A DNA stretch of 41,037 nucleotides from Lautropia sp. (GTDB lineage Bacteria; Pseudomonadota; Gammaproteobacteria; Burkholderiales; Burkholderiaceae_E), in assembly GCA_030528325.1 (NCBI GenBank), contig JAUMZD010000034.1:1-41037 (forward strand), read 5' to 3'. Shown in pieces: positions 16,816 to 27,800 of the stretch (positions are counted from its first letter, which is position 1; each line of letters opens with the position of its first letter). Both the position numbers and the translations under genes were made by a program. The notes below the pieces were generated by a model. The model searched no databases and had not been told where the DNA came from. It was given only the letters and a program-made list of their open reading frames with translations.

Positions 16816-16992
16816 GCCATACCTCCGCCAGACATCCAGGCCAGGCTCCCGGCGCGCGCGCATCAGGCATCGATCCGCCCCGGACTGGATCCGAAACAGC
16901 GTGCGGAAAACCCCGTGCAGGCAGGCAAGCGCCGTGATCACTTATGGCGGGACTTGCACCCGCAGGCGTGCGCCCATGCCGGGCGCACAGAG

Positions 16993-17024
16993 AAAAGGGC
17001 TGACCTCTTTCGAGACCAGCCCTT
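16993..17024 (-). terminator. Rho-independent terminator after tRNA-Arg
   Basis: On the minus strand, AAGGGCTGGTCTC-GAAA-GAGGTCAGCCCTT forms a stem with a GAAA loop and runs into TTTTCT. It starts 10 bp after the tRNA CCA end. Confidence 0.75.
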
Positions 17025-17033
17025 CAGAATGGG

Positions 17034-17110
17034 TGGCGCGCCCGGCAGGATTCGAACCCACGACCCCTTGGTTCGTAGCCAAGTACTCTATCCAACTGAG
17101 CTACGGGCGC
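17034..17110 (-). tRNA. tRNA-Arg (anticodon ACG), CCA encoded
   Basis: 77 nt on the minus strand. The acceptor GCGCCCG pairs with CGGGCGC, followed by discriminator G and an encoded CCA. The D-arm contains AGCTCAGTTGGATAGAG, the anticodon loop is CTACGAA (ACG) flanked by CTTGG/CCAAG, and the T-arm contains GGTTCGAATCC. ACG is read as inosine-CG after editing and decodes CGU/CGC/CGA. Confidence 0.97.
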
Positions 17111-17461
17111 AGCGCGAGATGGATATTAACACGGGTTCTGAAAAAAGGGGCGTTGCCAGAAGTTTTTTGTCAAACAGGTTTTCAAAAACAGAAAAAGACA
17201 CGTTATTTTACAAATTAGCCTCCGGAATGCCTACCGAATAGGCAAATGACAGGCTATGTTCTTCGTTTTGCCTGTTCTCCTTCCTGCTTGCCTTCCTGCC
17301 TCCCCTGCCTGCGCCACCGGCCAGACATCCATCCGGCGCCCGGTCTCACGGCGACCGCCATCCTGATGCTGCCCCGGCCCGACCGAACACCGACTGAAAC
17401 ACGTCGGGGACATGCCTGCGGACGACGGCTGCGGTAGACTTTCATCTCAGAGGCAGCGTGC
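17111..17461. other. Intergenic region upstream of tRNA-Arg and the DapA-like gene
   Basis: No gene is supported here. The first 130 bp are AT-rich compared with the surroundings (runs of A and T) and should hold the tRNA promoter; TTGACA is present on the minus strand at 17173-17168, but I could not find a well-spaced -10. A small hairpin, TGCCTA-CCGAA-TAGGCA, lies at 17228-17244. Confidence 0.5.
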
Positions 17462-18529
17462 ATGGGGCAACCGCCGGTGCACGTCAGAGGAGGCCTTCCC
17501 GCCCGTTACGCACAGTGCAAGAACATCTCGAAGGAAAGTGGTTTGAATCTGAACTGGAATGATCGTCCCCTGATCACGACATCGACCCGTGGCGTTTTTG
17601 CCGAAGCCATTTCATCGTTCACCGACGACGGCACGCTGGATCTTGATGGCATCCGTGCACAGATGGACTTTTTCGTCGCGGCCGGCGCCAGCGGCGTCCT
17701 GCTGCTCGGTTCTCACGCCGAGGCCGACAAGCTGACCAATGACGAACGCCTGTCCGTCGTGCGTGCCAGCATCCGTCACCTGAATGGCCGAATGCCCGCC
17801 ATCGTCGACATCACCGAGCCCGGCATCGACAATCTGGCCCTGCTGGGCCGTCGCGTCATGGATGCTGGCGCCGCCGGGGTTCGCATCAGCCCCGATGTCA
17901 CGCTGAAGACCGACGAGGACATCTACGCCTATTTCGACCGCCTCAGCCAGCGGCTGGGCGAAATCCCCTGGATACTGCACGATCAGCCCGAGCGCACCGG
18001 CGTTCACATCGCGCCCTACCTGATCATCCGCATGCTGCAGGATTTCGAGAAGATGGTCGGCATCTGCCAGGGGCTTGGCTCGGGCCTGGACAAGACGGTG
18101 GCCCTGCGCGAGGCAGAAACCAAGGGTATCCGCCGTCTGGCCCTGTTCGAGGGCCATCAGGGTCTGCACTTCCCGCAGGCGCTCGACCGCACGGTCGATG
18201 GGGCCTTCAGCGCCTTCGCCTATCCGGAAGCCCTGATCAAGCTGCAGGAGCTGCACGAAGCCGGCAAACGCGACGACGCCGAAGACATCTTCGATGCCTA
18301 TCTGCCGCTGATGCGTCACCAGCAGCAGCTCGACATCGGGCCCGCGGTGCTCAAGCACCTGCTGAAGCTGCGCGGTGTCATCCGCAGCGACCGGCTGCGT
18401 GAGCCGGCACGCCGGCTCGACAGCGTCGAAGAGCAGGACATCGAACGCCTGGTGCGCCGGATGGATCGGCGCACGCGTCAGCTGGGCATCGGCCTGCCGA
18501 TCAATTGGACGCAGCAGCGTCAGGCTTGA
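17462..18529 (+). CDS. DapA/NanA-family aldolase-like protein lacking the catalytic residues
   Basis: 355 aa. The fold is that of dihydrodipicolinate synthase: FAEAISSFTDDGTLDLDGIRAQMDFFVAAGASGVLLLGS, later PAIVDI, PERTG, and a helical C-terminal part. The family's key positions are changed: GTTGE is GSHAE, the PYY tyrosine is replaced (ISPDV), and the Schiff-base lysine of IGIK is cysteine (VGICQG, codon 18065-18067). Classical aldolase or lyase chemistry is therefore unlikely; a binding, regulatory or different catalytic role is possible. The TTG at 17543, preceded by AAGGAAAG, is an equally good start. The 3' end overlaps the convergent lipoprotein gene by 29 bp. Confidence 0.8.
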   Translation: MGQPPVHVRGGLPARYAQCKNISKESGLNLNWNDRPLITTSTRGVFAEAISSFTDDGTLDLDGIRAQMDFFVAAGASGVLLLGSHAEADKLTNDERLSVVRASIRHLNGRMPAIVDITEPGIDNLALLGRRVMDAGAAGVRISPDVTLKTDEDIYAYFDRLSQRLGEIPWILHDQPERTGVHIAPYLIIRMLQDFEKMVGICQGLGSGLDKTVALREAETKGIRRLALFEGHQGLHFPQALDRTVDGAFSAFAYPEALIKLQELHEAGKRDDAEDIFDAYLPLMRHQQQLDIGPAVLKHLLKLRGVIRSDRLREPARRLDSVEEQDIERLVRRMDRRTRQLGIGLPINWTQQRQA

Positions 18530-19250
18530 GCGTCTCCGCCGCCTGATCTGCACGACCGCCCGGGGTTTCGTCCGACGCCCCGGCAGTCTGCTCGACCCGC
18601 ACATGGCGGGTCTTTCCGTTTGGCCCCGGGAAGTCCTGGAACAGGGCGCGCACCAGCCACGGCATCGCGTTGTTCGTTGCCCCGTCTTCCGACTCCGAGA
18701 CGGCGGTACCTTCGTACAGGCGGGCTGGCCTGCCCGGTTGCGGCCGCGTGCCGGTCATCGTCAGCTTCAGCTGGTGCCGGTACACGGTACGCAGGTAGCT
18801 CGAATAGCCGATCACGTCATAGCCATAGACAGGCACGGACTCATAGAACAGCACCCGCTGCCCATTGGCATCGACGCGCTCCCGGCGAACCAGGTTCATC
18901 CCCTGAAAGACATAGCCGTACTGCGGCTGCGTATAGCGAACCGGACGGCCCGTATCCGTGCCGTATTCGATGTCCACACGCAAGTCTGCCTGCCCGCCCG
19001 CTTCCAGCAGGCCGTGACGCAGCAATTGCTGTCGGAGCAGGGCGGCATAGGCCTGATATTCCAGACTTTCCCGCTGCTCATCGGTCGGTGAAAAACGAAA
19101 GCTCAACCCCTTCAGCGGCTGATCGGGCTGGTGATAACTGGTGACCTCGGCCCCGAAGTAGGTGGCACAACCGGCAAGCGACATCGCCAGTCCCGCCCCC
19201 AGCGCCAATCCGATGGTTCGGATCCGGGTAACAGCTGATCTTGTTGTCAC
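18501..19250 (-). CDS. Putative lipoprotein (DUF4136-like)
   Basis: 249 aa from a GTG at 19250, which has an AGAGGAC site upstream. The signal peptide ends in SLAGC, a lipobox, followed by ATYFGAEVTSYHQ. The body (LKGLSFRFSPTDEQRESLEYQAYAALLRQQLLRHG, then a tyrosine-rich beta segment) resembles DUF4136-type envelope lipoproteins, which share a variable region after an early strand and a conserved helix for pairs of small lipoproteins. The C-terminal 40 residues are low-complexity. It is expected at the inner face of the outer membrane. The function is unknown and the DUF assignment is tentative. Confidence 0.75.
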   Translation of the reverse strand: MTTRSAVTRIRTIGLALGAGLAMSLAGCATYFGAEVTSYHQPDQPLKGLSFRFSPTDEQRESLEYQAYAALLRQQLLRHGLLEAGGQADLRVDIEYGTDTGRPVRYTQPQYGYVFQGMNLVRRERVDANGQRVLFYESVPVYGYDVIGYSSYLRTVYRHQLKLTMTGTRPQPGRPARLYEGTAVSESEDGATNNAMPWLVRALFQDFPGPNGKTRHVRVEQTAGASDETPGGRADQAAETLKPDAAASN

Positions 19251-19528
19251 GAGAAGTCCTCTTCGCCCTCTTGGCAAACCAGAAAGAAAACAATCATACC
19301 CGCCCGCTACCGCGGGCCGCCAAAAGGCCTTGACGATCTCCGGCAGCAATCGCCGGCAGCAGCAGCCACCACTTCTGGTACGCTTGGCACCTTCACGAGG
19401 GAGGCCGCCAGGCGCGGTCTGCCCATGATCATCACAGTCGTGACGTGCCGGCGGCATCGGTGCGCACGAATGCCCGACACAAGACCAGACCGTCACGCCC
19501 ATCCGGCCAGCCCTTCCCCCTGCATCCC

Positions 19529-20530
19529 ATGACCACATCCCACGCCCAGGTCAAGCATCCGACCATCGAAGTCCACCAGTTCCATGCCCTGAAACCCGGT
19601 CCCCGTCTGCTCGTCATGGGAGGCGTTCACGGCAACGAAACGGCCGGACCGATCGCCATCCGGCAGGTACTGGCCGAATTTGCCGAAGGCAGGCGCCAGC
19701 TCGAACGTGGCGTCCTGAGCTTCGTGCCGGTGGCCAACCCGGTGGCCTGGGCACTCACACGGCGCGAAGGCGACCGGAACCTGAACCGGGACTTCCGTCC
19801 GAGCATCTCGCCCGAAACGGCCGAGGATCGTATCGCCTCCCGTCTGGCACCGATCCTGGCCCAGCACGATGTGCTGGTCGATCTGCACACTTTCTCCGCA
19901 CCGGGTGAGGCCTTCGTGTTCTTCGGCCCGGAAAACAACCGGGACGAGCTGGAGCCTTTTGCCCATGCCGACGCCGAAGAGCGCCTGGCCCAGGCCATCG
20001 GCCCGAGGCGCCTCGTCTACGGCTGGCTGTCGGCTTACGCGAAGGGCGTTCGCCGGCGAGAGAATGGCAGCATCGCCTACGGTGTGGGCACCACCGAGTA
20101 CATGCGGGCGCACGGCGGCTATGCCGTCACCGTCGAATGCGGTCAGCACCTCGACCCGGCGGGCCCGGCGGTGGCACGGGCCGCCATCGACCACGCGCTG
20201 CAGGCACTGGGCATGGGCGGAACACTGGCCGATGAAGGGGGATGCCAGCAAGCCGAAGCCACGGCCCCTGCCCCTGCCGATGCGGCGCCTGTCGAACTGA
20301 TCGAGCTTTTCGATGTCTTCGACCGCCATGACACCAGAGATCACTTCGAGCGGAACTGGCGATCCTTCGACCGTGTGGCAGCCGGCGACGTCATTGCACG
20401 ACGTGCCAGCGGCGAGACACTGAAGGCGCCGGAAGACGGCTATGTGGTCTTTCCGAACCCCGGTACACCACCAGGCCGGGAGTGGTTCTATTTTGCCCGG
20501 CCCGGCAGACGGAAGCTGGCCAGCCGCTGA
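19529..20530 (+). CDS. Succinylglutamate desuccinylase/aspartoacylase-family zinc hydrolase
   Basis: 333 aa M14-like enzyme. The zinc ligands are visible in GGVHGNETAG (His and Glu) and DLHTFSAPGEAF (His), with the substrate-binding NLNRDFRP in between and VECGQH later. The C-terminal part forms the beta domain common to the family (APEDGYVVFPNP). Members cleave N-acyl amino acids such as N-succinylglutamate or N-acetylaspartate. There is no arginine succinyltransferase pathway around it, so the substrate cannot be named. The ATG at 19529 begins just before the conserved domain. Confidence 0.85.
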   Translation: MTTSHAQVKHPTIEVHQFHALKPGPRLLVMGGVHGNETAGPIAIRQVLAEFAEGRRQLERGVLSFVPVANPVAWALTRREGDRNLNRDFRPSISPETAEDRIASRLAPILAQHDVLVDLHTFSAPGEAFVFFGPENNRDELEPFAHADAEERLAQAIGPRRLVYGWLSAYAKGVRRRENGSIAYGVGTTEYMRAHGGYAVTVECGQHLDPAGPAVARAAIDHALQALGMGGTLADEGGCQQAEATAPAPADAAPVELIELFDVFDRHDTRDHFERNWRSFDRVAAGDVIARRASGETLKAPEDGYVVFPNPGTPPGREWFYFARPGRRKLASR

Positions 20531-20537
20531 AATTGGC

Positions 20538-20563
20538 CTGCCGCCCAGGAGCTTGGGCGGCAG
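20538..20563. terminator. Strong hairpin between convergent genes
   Basis: CTGCCGCCCA-GGAGCT-TGGGCGGCAG has perfect 10-bp arms and lies just after the aspartoacylase-like gene. No T-run follows on either strand, so it is only terminator-like. Its central CCAGGAGCTTGGGCGG (20545-20560) is also the exact reverse complement of 20618-20633 in the end of the SGNH gene. Confidence 0.45.
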
Positions 20564-20614
20564 GAAAGTCGCGGGCTGCAAACCGGCCGCGCCGGCCCAT
20601 TTTGCACCCGATTC

Positions 20615-21751
20615 CTACCGCCCAAGCTCCTGGCGCCAGAGACCGAAGCGGCCTTCGGGGTCGGCAAGTCGGGCAATTTCCGCCTCGTCGATCGGTCTGA
20701 TCTTCAGTCCGAACATCTCGTTCAGCTCGGCCACGATCGAGGCGGCCCACAGCCCGTTCCAGACCGTGCCCGCATGACCATCCTTCAGCACGGCATGATG
20801 CGGCTCGTCTCCCTGCGTGACACTGACCGCCCTGCTGCCACCGAGCGAAAGATGCTTGTACGCCGGCTTCCCGTCCTTGTCACGCCCACCGAAATGCCGC
20901 GAGAAAAAGGCACGGTCGTCGAAAAAACGGATCCCTTCATGCTGCTTCGCCATGTCGCGCAGACGCTGATCGAACACGTTCAGCACGGCGTCGATGTTGG
21001 CCTGTGAGCGGGCATCCTGCCATCGGGCATGCAGCGGCGGCCAGTCGACATTGTTCAGTATCCCCACCAGCAGGATGGGCATGCCGGGAAACTCGGCGCG
21101 GATCGCCTCGACCGCATGCGCCACATGGTCTGCACAGTCGTTGGCCCTCGACCGGTTCTCGGCGCTCGCGCCAGCCCGGGCGAACGCTTCGAGGTCGTTC
21201 GCCGTCCCCAGGCTGTTGATCCCGATCCGGATCAGCACCACGGCCGGCTGCTGCGTCCAGCCCTGCCGATCCTGCTTCATTTCGGCCAGCAAGGCCGGCA
21301 CCTGCCCGGACTGCGCTTTCATCAACGCCGAACAGACCGCACCCGAAACCGCAAAGTTGTAGCGAAAATCTTCCTTGTGATGGCGGGCCGTCCTCCGTAG
21401 CAGATGACGTTCCAGATAGGTGATGAGCCTCGCATGGCCGAGCTCGCCAAAGGCGCCCTGATCGATGGCCGAGCCGCGCAGCTTCGACAGCATCTCCGTC
21501 CATTGCCAGGTATTGGCATGCTCGAGACCACCACGCGCCCTGTCCGTACCCGAGTGCAGACCGATCCGGTCATGAAAGGCATGGCTATCCGAATCCCCCA
21601 GTACCGCCAGCCGAACCGGCAGGGTTCTCTCTGCGCCTTGCACCGTGGAAACCTCCTCTCTGGCGTCGGAAGGCGTGCCCGCAATCGCCACGGACAGCGA
21701 TAGCAGAGTTCCACCGACAAGGTGTATCAAATGTTTAAAGGCAGCACCCAT
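20615..21751 (-). CDS. Secreted SGNH/GDSL-family hydrolase
   Basis: 378 aa from the ATG at 21751, which opens a clear signal peptide (HLIHLVGGTLLSLSVAIAG). Block I is LAVLGDSDSHAF (nucleophile Ser in GDS), block III is RIGINSLG (GxN) and the C-terminal block has DGHAG (Asp-x-His). The overall form with a tryptophan-rich region after block I (TWQWTEML) is like the larger periplasmic SGNH esterases. It should be an exported esterase or acyl hydrolase. A start at 21778 is also possible. The gene is divergent from the NRPS-PKS gene across about 150 bp, so shared regulation is possible. Confidence 0.8.
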   Translation of the reverse strand: MGAAFKHLIHLVGGTLLSLSVAIAGTPSDAREEVSTVQGAERTLPVRLAVLGDSDSHAFHDRIGLHSGTDRARGGLEHANTWQWTEMLSKLRGSAIDQGAFGELGHARLITYLERHLLRRTARHHKEDFRYNFAVSGAVCSALMKAQSGQVPALLAEMKQDRQGWTQQPAVVLIRIGINSLGTANDLEAFARAGASAENRSRANDCADHVAHAVEAIRAEFPGMPILLVGILNNVDWPPLHARWQDARSQANIDAVLNVFDQRLRDMAKQHEGIRFFDDRAFFSRHFGGRDKDGKPAYKHLSLGGSRAVSVTQGDEPHHAVLKDGHAGTVWNGLWAASIVAELNEMFGLKIRPIDEAEIARLADPEGRFGLWRQELGR

Positions 21752-21899
21752 TCCGCTCACGATAGCATTCCCCCCCATTGCCCGAAATCGACAGCGCGCC
21801 ACGCTGGTCAGGCCACCATTGACCACCTCGCACGAAACCGATCATTCCCCGAAACTTTATTCATCGACCCTGATACCTTAACCTGAGTGTCGTGATGGA

Positions 21900-24800
21900 A
21901 TGAATCAGACTGGCCTCATTGCGTCGACCCTTGCCGGCTGCGCACCTGATTCCTCCGATAGCGCACTTCCACTTTCACGTACATCGGTTCCCAGCAGCGT
22001 GAGCACCATCTCGATCAAGATCCCTGACCATCTCGCCAATGCCCTCGCGGATTACCGCCGGACAGCCGACAACCCGCTGGTTCCCTGGCTGGCAGCCTGG
22101 CTGCTGGCCGACCACCGCATCAGTGGCACACCGTGGACCCTGGCAGCGCAGGATGTCCGCGAACTGCTTCAGTACGCACAGAACCGGCTCTCTGACGCCT
22201 CCGCTGACCGGCATCGCCTGACCCTGAGCGGTGACAGCGGAACGGCCGTGCTGCATGTCTCTGACGAGGCCATCGACGGGAGCCACACCGGCACCGATGA
22301 GACCGGCACGGATCCGGCCGGGCCGGACGCCGCCGATCATGCCACCGGCACGGACACCGATTCATCGACAACTCGTAAAAAACCGGACATCTACCTGCGA
22401 CTGTCGGCCGAAGATGTAACGATATCCTCGCCGAGCGGCCTTCATGACGAGACGGCACTGCATGGATGGCGCCGCTTCCTGCGCCATCTGCTGATCGAGC
22501 TGCTGCTGATCGGCAACCGTCCTCTGGCCGACCTGCCCAATCTGGCCGGCAGCATCAAGGCCCTCGCGCTCAACACCTGGTCGGGCAATGTCGAAGCCTG
22601 CGTGCGCCTGCCCCAGGCCACGGTGGTCGAACGGTTCGACCTGCAATGCCGTCGCAGCCCCGACTCGCTGGCGGTCCGGATGCCGGGCAGGCAGCCCGTC
22701 AACTGGACATACCGGCAGCTGCGCAGCCTGTCACTCCGGTACGCGGCCTGGTTGCAGGGCCTCGGCATCCAGCCCGGCAACCGTGTGGCCATGCTGCTGT
22801 CCCGGCGACCGGAAAGCATCGCCATCACGCTGGGCATCCTGCGACTGGGTGCGGTCTACGTCCCCATCGATCCGGCCAGCCCGGAGCAGCGCCTGTCGCT
22901 GATGCTGGGTGATTGCCAGCCGGCCCTGGTACTGGCCGAGAAAGGCACAGCCGAAACCCATCTGGCCGTGCTGCGCTCGCTCGGCCTGCCCGTGGTCAAC
23001 ATCGACCAGACGGAACAGGACAACGGCCTCCATCCGCCACCGGCCACCGGTTCCGACACGGTGCCCCAGCTGTCCGAGCAGGTGTCCGAGGACACGCTGA
23101 TGCGTTCGCGCCGCTCGGCAGCCCACGCCGCCTACGTGATGTACACCTCGGGGTCGACCGGCACGCCCAAAGGCGTGGTCATTCCCCATCGGGGCATCGT
23201 CCGCCTCGTCTACCGGCAGTACTTCGCGCCGCTGGGACCGAAGGTGGTGATGCTGCACGCCGCCCCGCTGGCCTTCGACGCTTCCACACTGGAAATCTGG
23301 GGACCACTGCTCAACGGCGGCACCTGTGTCATCCACCCCGAGGCCGTCCCGACCGGCGCCGGACTGTCGCGCACCATCCGGGAGGAAGGCGTCAACACGG
23401 CCTGGCTGACCGCAGCCCTGTTCAACCGGCTGGTGGACGAGAACCCGATGAACCTCGAAGGGCTTCGCACGCTGATGACCGGTGGCGAGGCGCTGTCGCC
23501 CCGGCATGTTTCACGCGTGCTGCAGGCACTGCCCGGCCTTCAGCTCATCAATGGCTATGGCCCGACCGAAAGCACGACCTTTGCCGTCACGGGGCCGGTG
23601 TCCGAGCAGGACCTGGCCACCTATCGGAACGTGCCGCTGGGCAGGCCCATCAACTGGACCTTCGTCCGGGTGCTGACACCCTCCGGCGCCCCTACCCCGC
23701 CCGGCCTGCCGGGCGAGCTTTACATCGGCGGTCCTGGTCTGGCGCTGGGCTATCTGAATCACCCCGAGCTCACGGCCGAGCGCTTCGTCCCGGATCCTTT
23801 CGTGCCGGGTGAGCACCTGTACCGCAGCGGCGACCAGGTCCGGTGGCTGGACGACGGCCGCCTCGAATTCCTGGGGCGCCTGGATGGGCAGCTGAAGATC
23901 CGCGGCTACCGGATCGAACCGGGAGAAATCGAGGCCGTCCTCGCCACGCATCCTGCTGTCAGCAACGCGGCCATCACCGATGAATGCCCTCCCAATGGAG
24001 AGCGCCGGCTGGTGGCCTGGCTGGTGGCATCGGACGAACAGGCTGGTGTCCCGGAAGATGAAAACCTGCGGGCGCATTGCCGCAGCCAGTTGCCGGTCTA
24101 CATGATGCCGGCCCGGTTCAACTGGGTGCAGAATCTGCCGATCACACTGAATGGCAAGCTGGATCGCCGGGCGCTCCAGCAGATAGATTCGGATCGCGTT
24201 ACATCGGACACTGGCGTTACAGACCGTCACGTAACAACCCCGGAAACCGATCTTTCAGTTTCGCCAGAGAAGATACAAAACGACATGGCGAAATCGTCCA
24301 CAGTGTCATCCAAAGCGACACCCGCCCTGCTGGCTGATGTCATCGCGATCCTGAAAGAAATCCTGTCGATCGCCAAGCTGGGCCCGGACGACAATTTCTT
24401 CGAGGTCGGCGGTTCGTCGCTGCTGGCCGCCCGTGCCCTGGAGACCCTGACGGAACGCTTTGGCCCGGCCATCGGCATCGAGGACTTCTTCGGCCATCCC
24501 ACGGCAGCGGCCTTTGCCGACCGGATCGCTGCCGGGCGCACATCCGCCGTCGAGCCGGTCTGCCCCGACGCGGTAGATGCAGGACAGCGACCAGAACAGC
24601 ACGCGCCGGCCGCTTCGACGCCACGGCCCCGTGTCCCCGAAGCCCGCGAAGATGCCCATGCCATTGCCATCATCGGCATGGCCGGCCGCTTCCCCGGAGC
24701 CGACGACATCGACGAGTTGTGGCAAAACCTGATCGAAGGCCGTGACGGCATCCGGCATTTCCGGCCGGAAGAACTGGATCCGTCGCTGCCTGCCCAGCTG

Positions 24801-27800
24801 ACGGGGGATCCGAACTACGTGCCGGCCCGCGGGGTGCTCGGTGACGCAGCCCGTTTCGACGCGGCCTTCTTCGGCATCAGCCCGCGTGAGGCCGAGCTGA
24901 TGGATCCGCAGCAGCGGATCTTCCTTGAGCTGGCCTGGCAGTGTCTGGAGAACGGCGGCTACGGACCGCGTGATGGCGACCGGAACATCGGCGTCTTCGC
25001 CGGCATGTACAACGCCAGCTATTTCCAGAAGCACCTGCGCCACCACCCCGAGAAGATCGCAGCGCTGGGCGAGTTCCAGGTCATGCTGGACAACGAGAAG
25101 GATTACATCGCCACGCGCACGGCCAACCGCCTGAACCTGCAGGGCCCGGCCGTCTCGGTGCACACGGCCTGCTCGACATCGCTCGTCGCCATCGTCGAAG
25201 CCGTGCTCGCGCTGCGCGCCGGTCAGTGCCGGATGGCACTGGCGGGGGGAGTGGCAGTCACGGCCCCCGTGGCCAGTGGCTATCTGCACGAGGCCGGTTC
25301 GATGCTGTCGCCCGATGGCCGGACCCGGACCTTCGACGCCGATGCCCAGGGAACCGTGTTCTCGGATGGTGCTGCGGTCGTGCTGCTGAAACGCCTCGAG
25401 GACGCCCGCCAGGACGGTGACACGATCCACGCCATCATCCGCGGTGTGGGCCTGAACAACGATGGTGGCGACAAGGCGAGCTTCACCGCGCCGAGCGTGG
25501 ACGGGCAGCACGCCGTCATCCGCATGGCGCTGAAGGACGCCGGTCTGCCGGCGCGCAGCATCCAGTACGTGGAAGCACACGGCACGGCCACCCCGATGGG
25601 CGATCCGGTCGAAGTGGCCGCCATCACACGCGCCTGGCGAGAGCAGACGGCCGACCGCCAGTTCGCCATCATCAGCTCGCTGAAGAGTTACATCGGCCAC
25701 ACGGTCATCGCCGCCGGTGCGGCCAGTGCCATCAAGGTCGCGCTGTCCTTCAGGCATCAGCTGATACCGGGCACGCTGCACTACGACACACCGAACCCCG
25801 CGCTGTCGCTCGAACAGAGCCCCTTCCGCGTGACGGCCGCGCACACGCCCTGGCCTGTCGTGCCGGGTGAACCACGACGGGCAGCCATCAGCGCCTTCGG
25901 TGTGGGCGGCACCAATGCCCACATCATCGTGGAAGACCCCCCTGCGACGGACGCCCAGTCCGGCCACGGGCATGAGACGGACGATCCGGCGATGCCCTGG
26001 CTGTTGCCGCTCAGCGCCCGCACGCCCACGGCACTGGCTGCCCAGCAACAGCAACTGGCTGCCTTCCTCAGCAGCGAGCGCCAGCATCTGCCGCGCCTTG
26101 CCGACATGGCCTTCACGCTGGTTCACGGGCGTACCGCCATGAAGGAACGTCAGTGCGTGGTGGCAAGCAATGTGGCGGAAGCCATCGATGCGCTGGCAGC
26201 CCAGCACTCGGCCGACCGTCTGAGCGGACGCGCCGGTGACATCCAGCGATGGGTCTGGCTTTTCCCCGGACAGGGCGCGCAGTATGGCGGCATGGGACGT
26301 GAGCTTTACCAGCACGAACCCGTCTTTGCCGAAGCGTTCGACGAGGCACTACTCGCCATCGCTTCGCTGGCAGATGATCAGGCATCTTCCGATCGTGACG
26401 AAACCCCGACCCGGCAGTCCATGGCTTCCGATGAGGATATCGACACGCTGATCCAGCCTGAAGGGAAAGGCCATGCCGACCCGGCCACGCTGCATGCCCG
26501 CGCCGATGCCCTGCGCACACGGATTTTCGAGGGAGATGATACTGCGCTGGCGCAGACGTCACTGACGCAGCCTGCCCTGTTCGCACTGGAATATGCGCTC
26601 GCCCGCTACTGGCAGCACCTGGGCCTGAAGCCTGACGCGATGATCGGGCACAGCCTTGGCGAGTTTGCCGCTGCAGCCCTCGCCGGTGTCATGAGCGTGG
26701 CCGATGCCGGCCGGCTGGTGGCTCTTCGGGGTCGCCTGATCCAGGCCTTGCCGGCGGGCGGCATGCTGGCTGTTCGCCTGCCGGAAGATCAGCTGCGGAC
26801 ACGCCTGCCAGAGGCGCTGTCGATCGCCACGATCAATGCACCCAATGCCTGTGTGGTGGCAGGCCCCGTCGACGCACTCGACGAGTTCGCTGTCGGGCTG
26901 GCCACCGAAGACATCGCGCACCAGCGTCTGAACACCTCGCATGCCTTCCATTCCTCGATGATGGAGCCAGCCGTCGCCGTCTTCCGGCAGGCCGTGGCAC
27001 AGGTGACGCTGCGTGCACCAGCCATCCCGATCATCTCGGGACGCACCGGTCAGCCGATCGGGGCGGACGAGATCACCCGTCCGGACTACTGGGCCGGGCA
27101 GATCCGTGACACGGTTCGCTTCGCCCAGGCCGCACAGAGCGCCCTGGCGACCGAAGGCAGCGCCTTCCTCGAACTGGGACCGGGGCAGGTACTGACCAAG
27201 CTGCTGAAGAGGGCAGCACGACAGGCCACCTGCATTGCCTCCTTCGGTACCAGCCCGGGCGAGGAGATTCGCGCGATCGCGCGTGCACGGGCCGAGCTGT
27301 GGTGCGTCGGCGCCACCCCGATCGCCGATACCGTACCTGTCCGGGCCCGGCGCGTTCCGCTCCCCACCTACCCCTTCGAGGGCAAGCGTCACTGGCTCGA
27401 TGCACCGCCCGCCTCCAGCGCCGCGGCCGAAGCAGCCCGGCTGGCCTCGAGCACACTGGCGGCCAGTGCCGCCTCCGCTGCTGCCGCGACGATGGCAGCC
27501 GGCACGACTCAGCCAGCCCCGACCCCAGCCGACGGGTCCTCCCTGCTCCAGCAGCTGGCAGCCGGCATGGCCGCCCTTCAGCAGCATCAGCAGGCGCCTG
27601 GCCCGGCAAGCGCCGTCCTGGCAGCGCCCTCATCCACCGACAACCTTCCATCCACGCCGACCATGAGCAACGACAACCGACAAGCCGGCCTGCACATCGA
27701 GCTGGCACAGACCATCGACGAGGTATGTGGCATCGAGATCGGCGAGGCCGATCGCGCCCGGCCCTTCGTCGAACTGGGCCTGGACTCGCTGCTGCTGACC

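Noticed and set aside
16393..17241. Plus-strand frame crossing the YbaN-like gene and the tRNA
   Set aside because: It runs through a tRNA gene and antisense to a gene with a good start; no family similarity.
24306..26315. 669-codon minus-strand frame opposite the ketosynthase region
   Set aside because: Composition and position show it to be a mirror of the megasynthase codons; no motif is recognisable.
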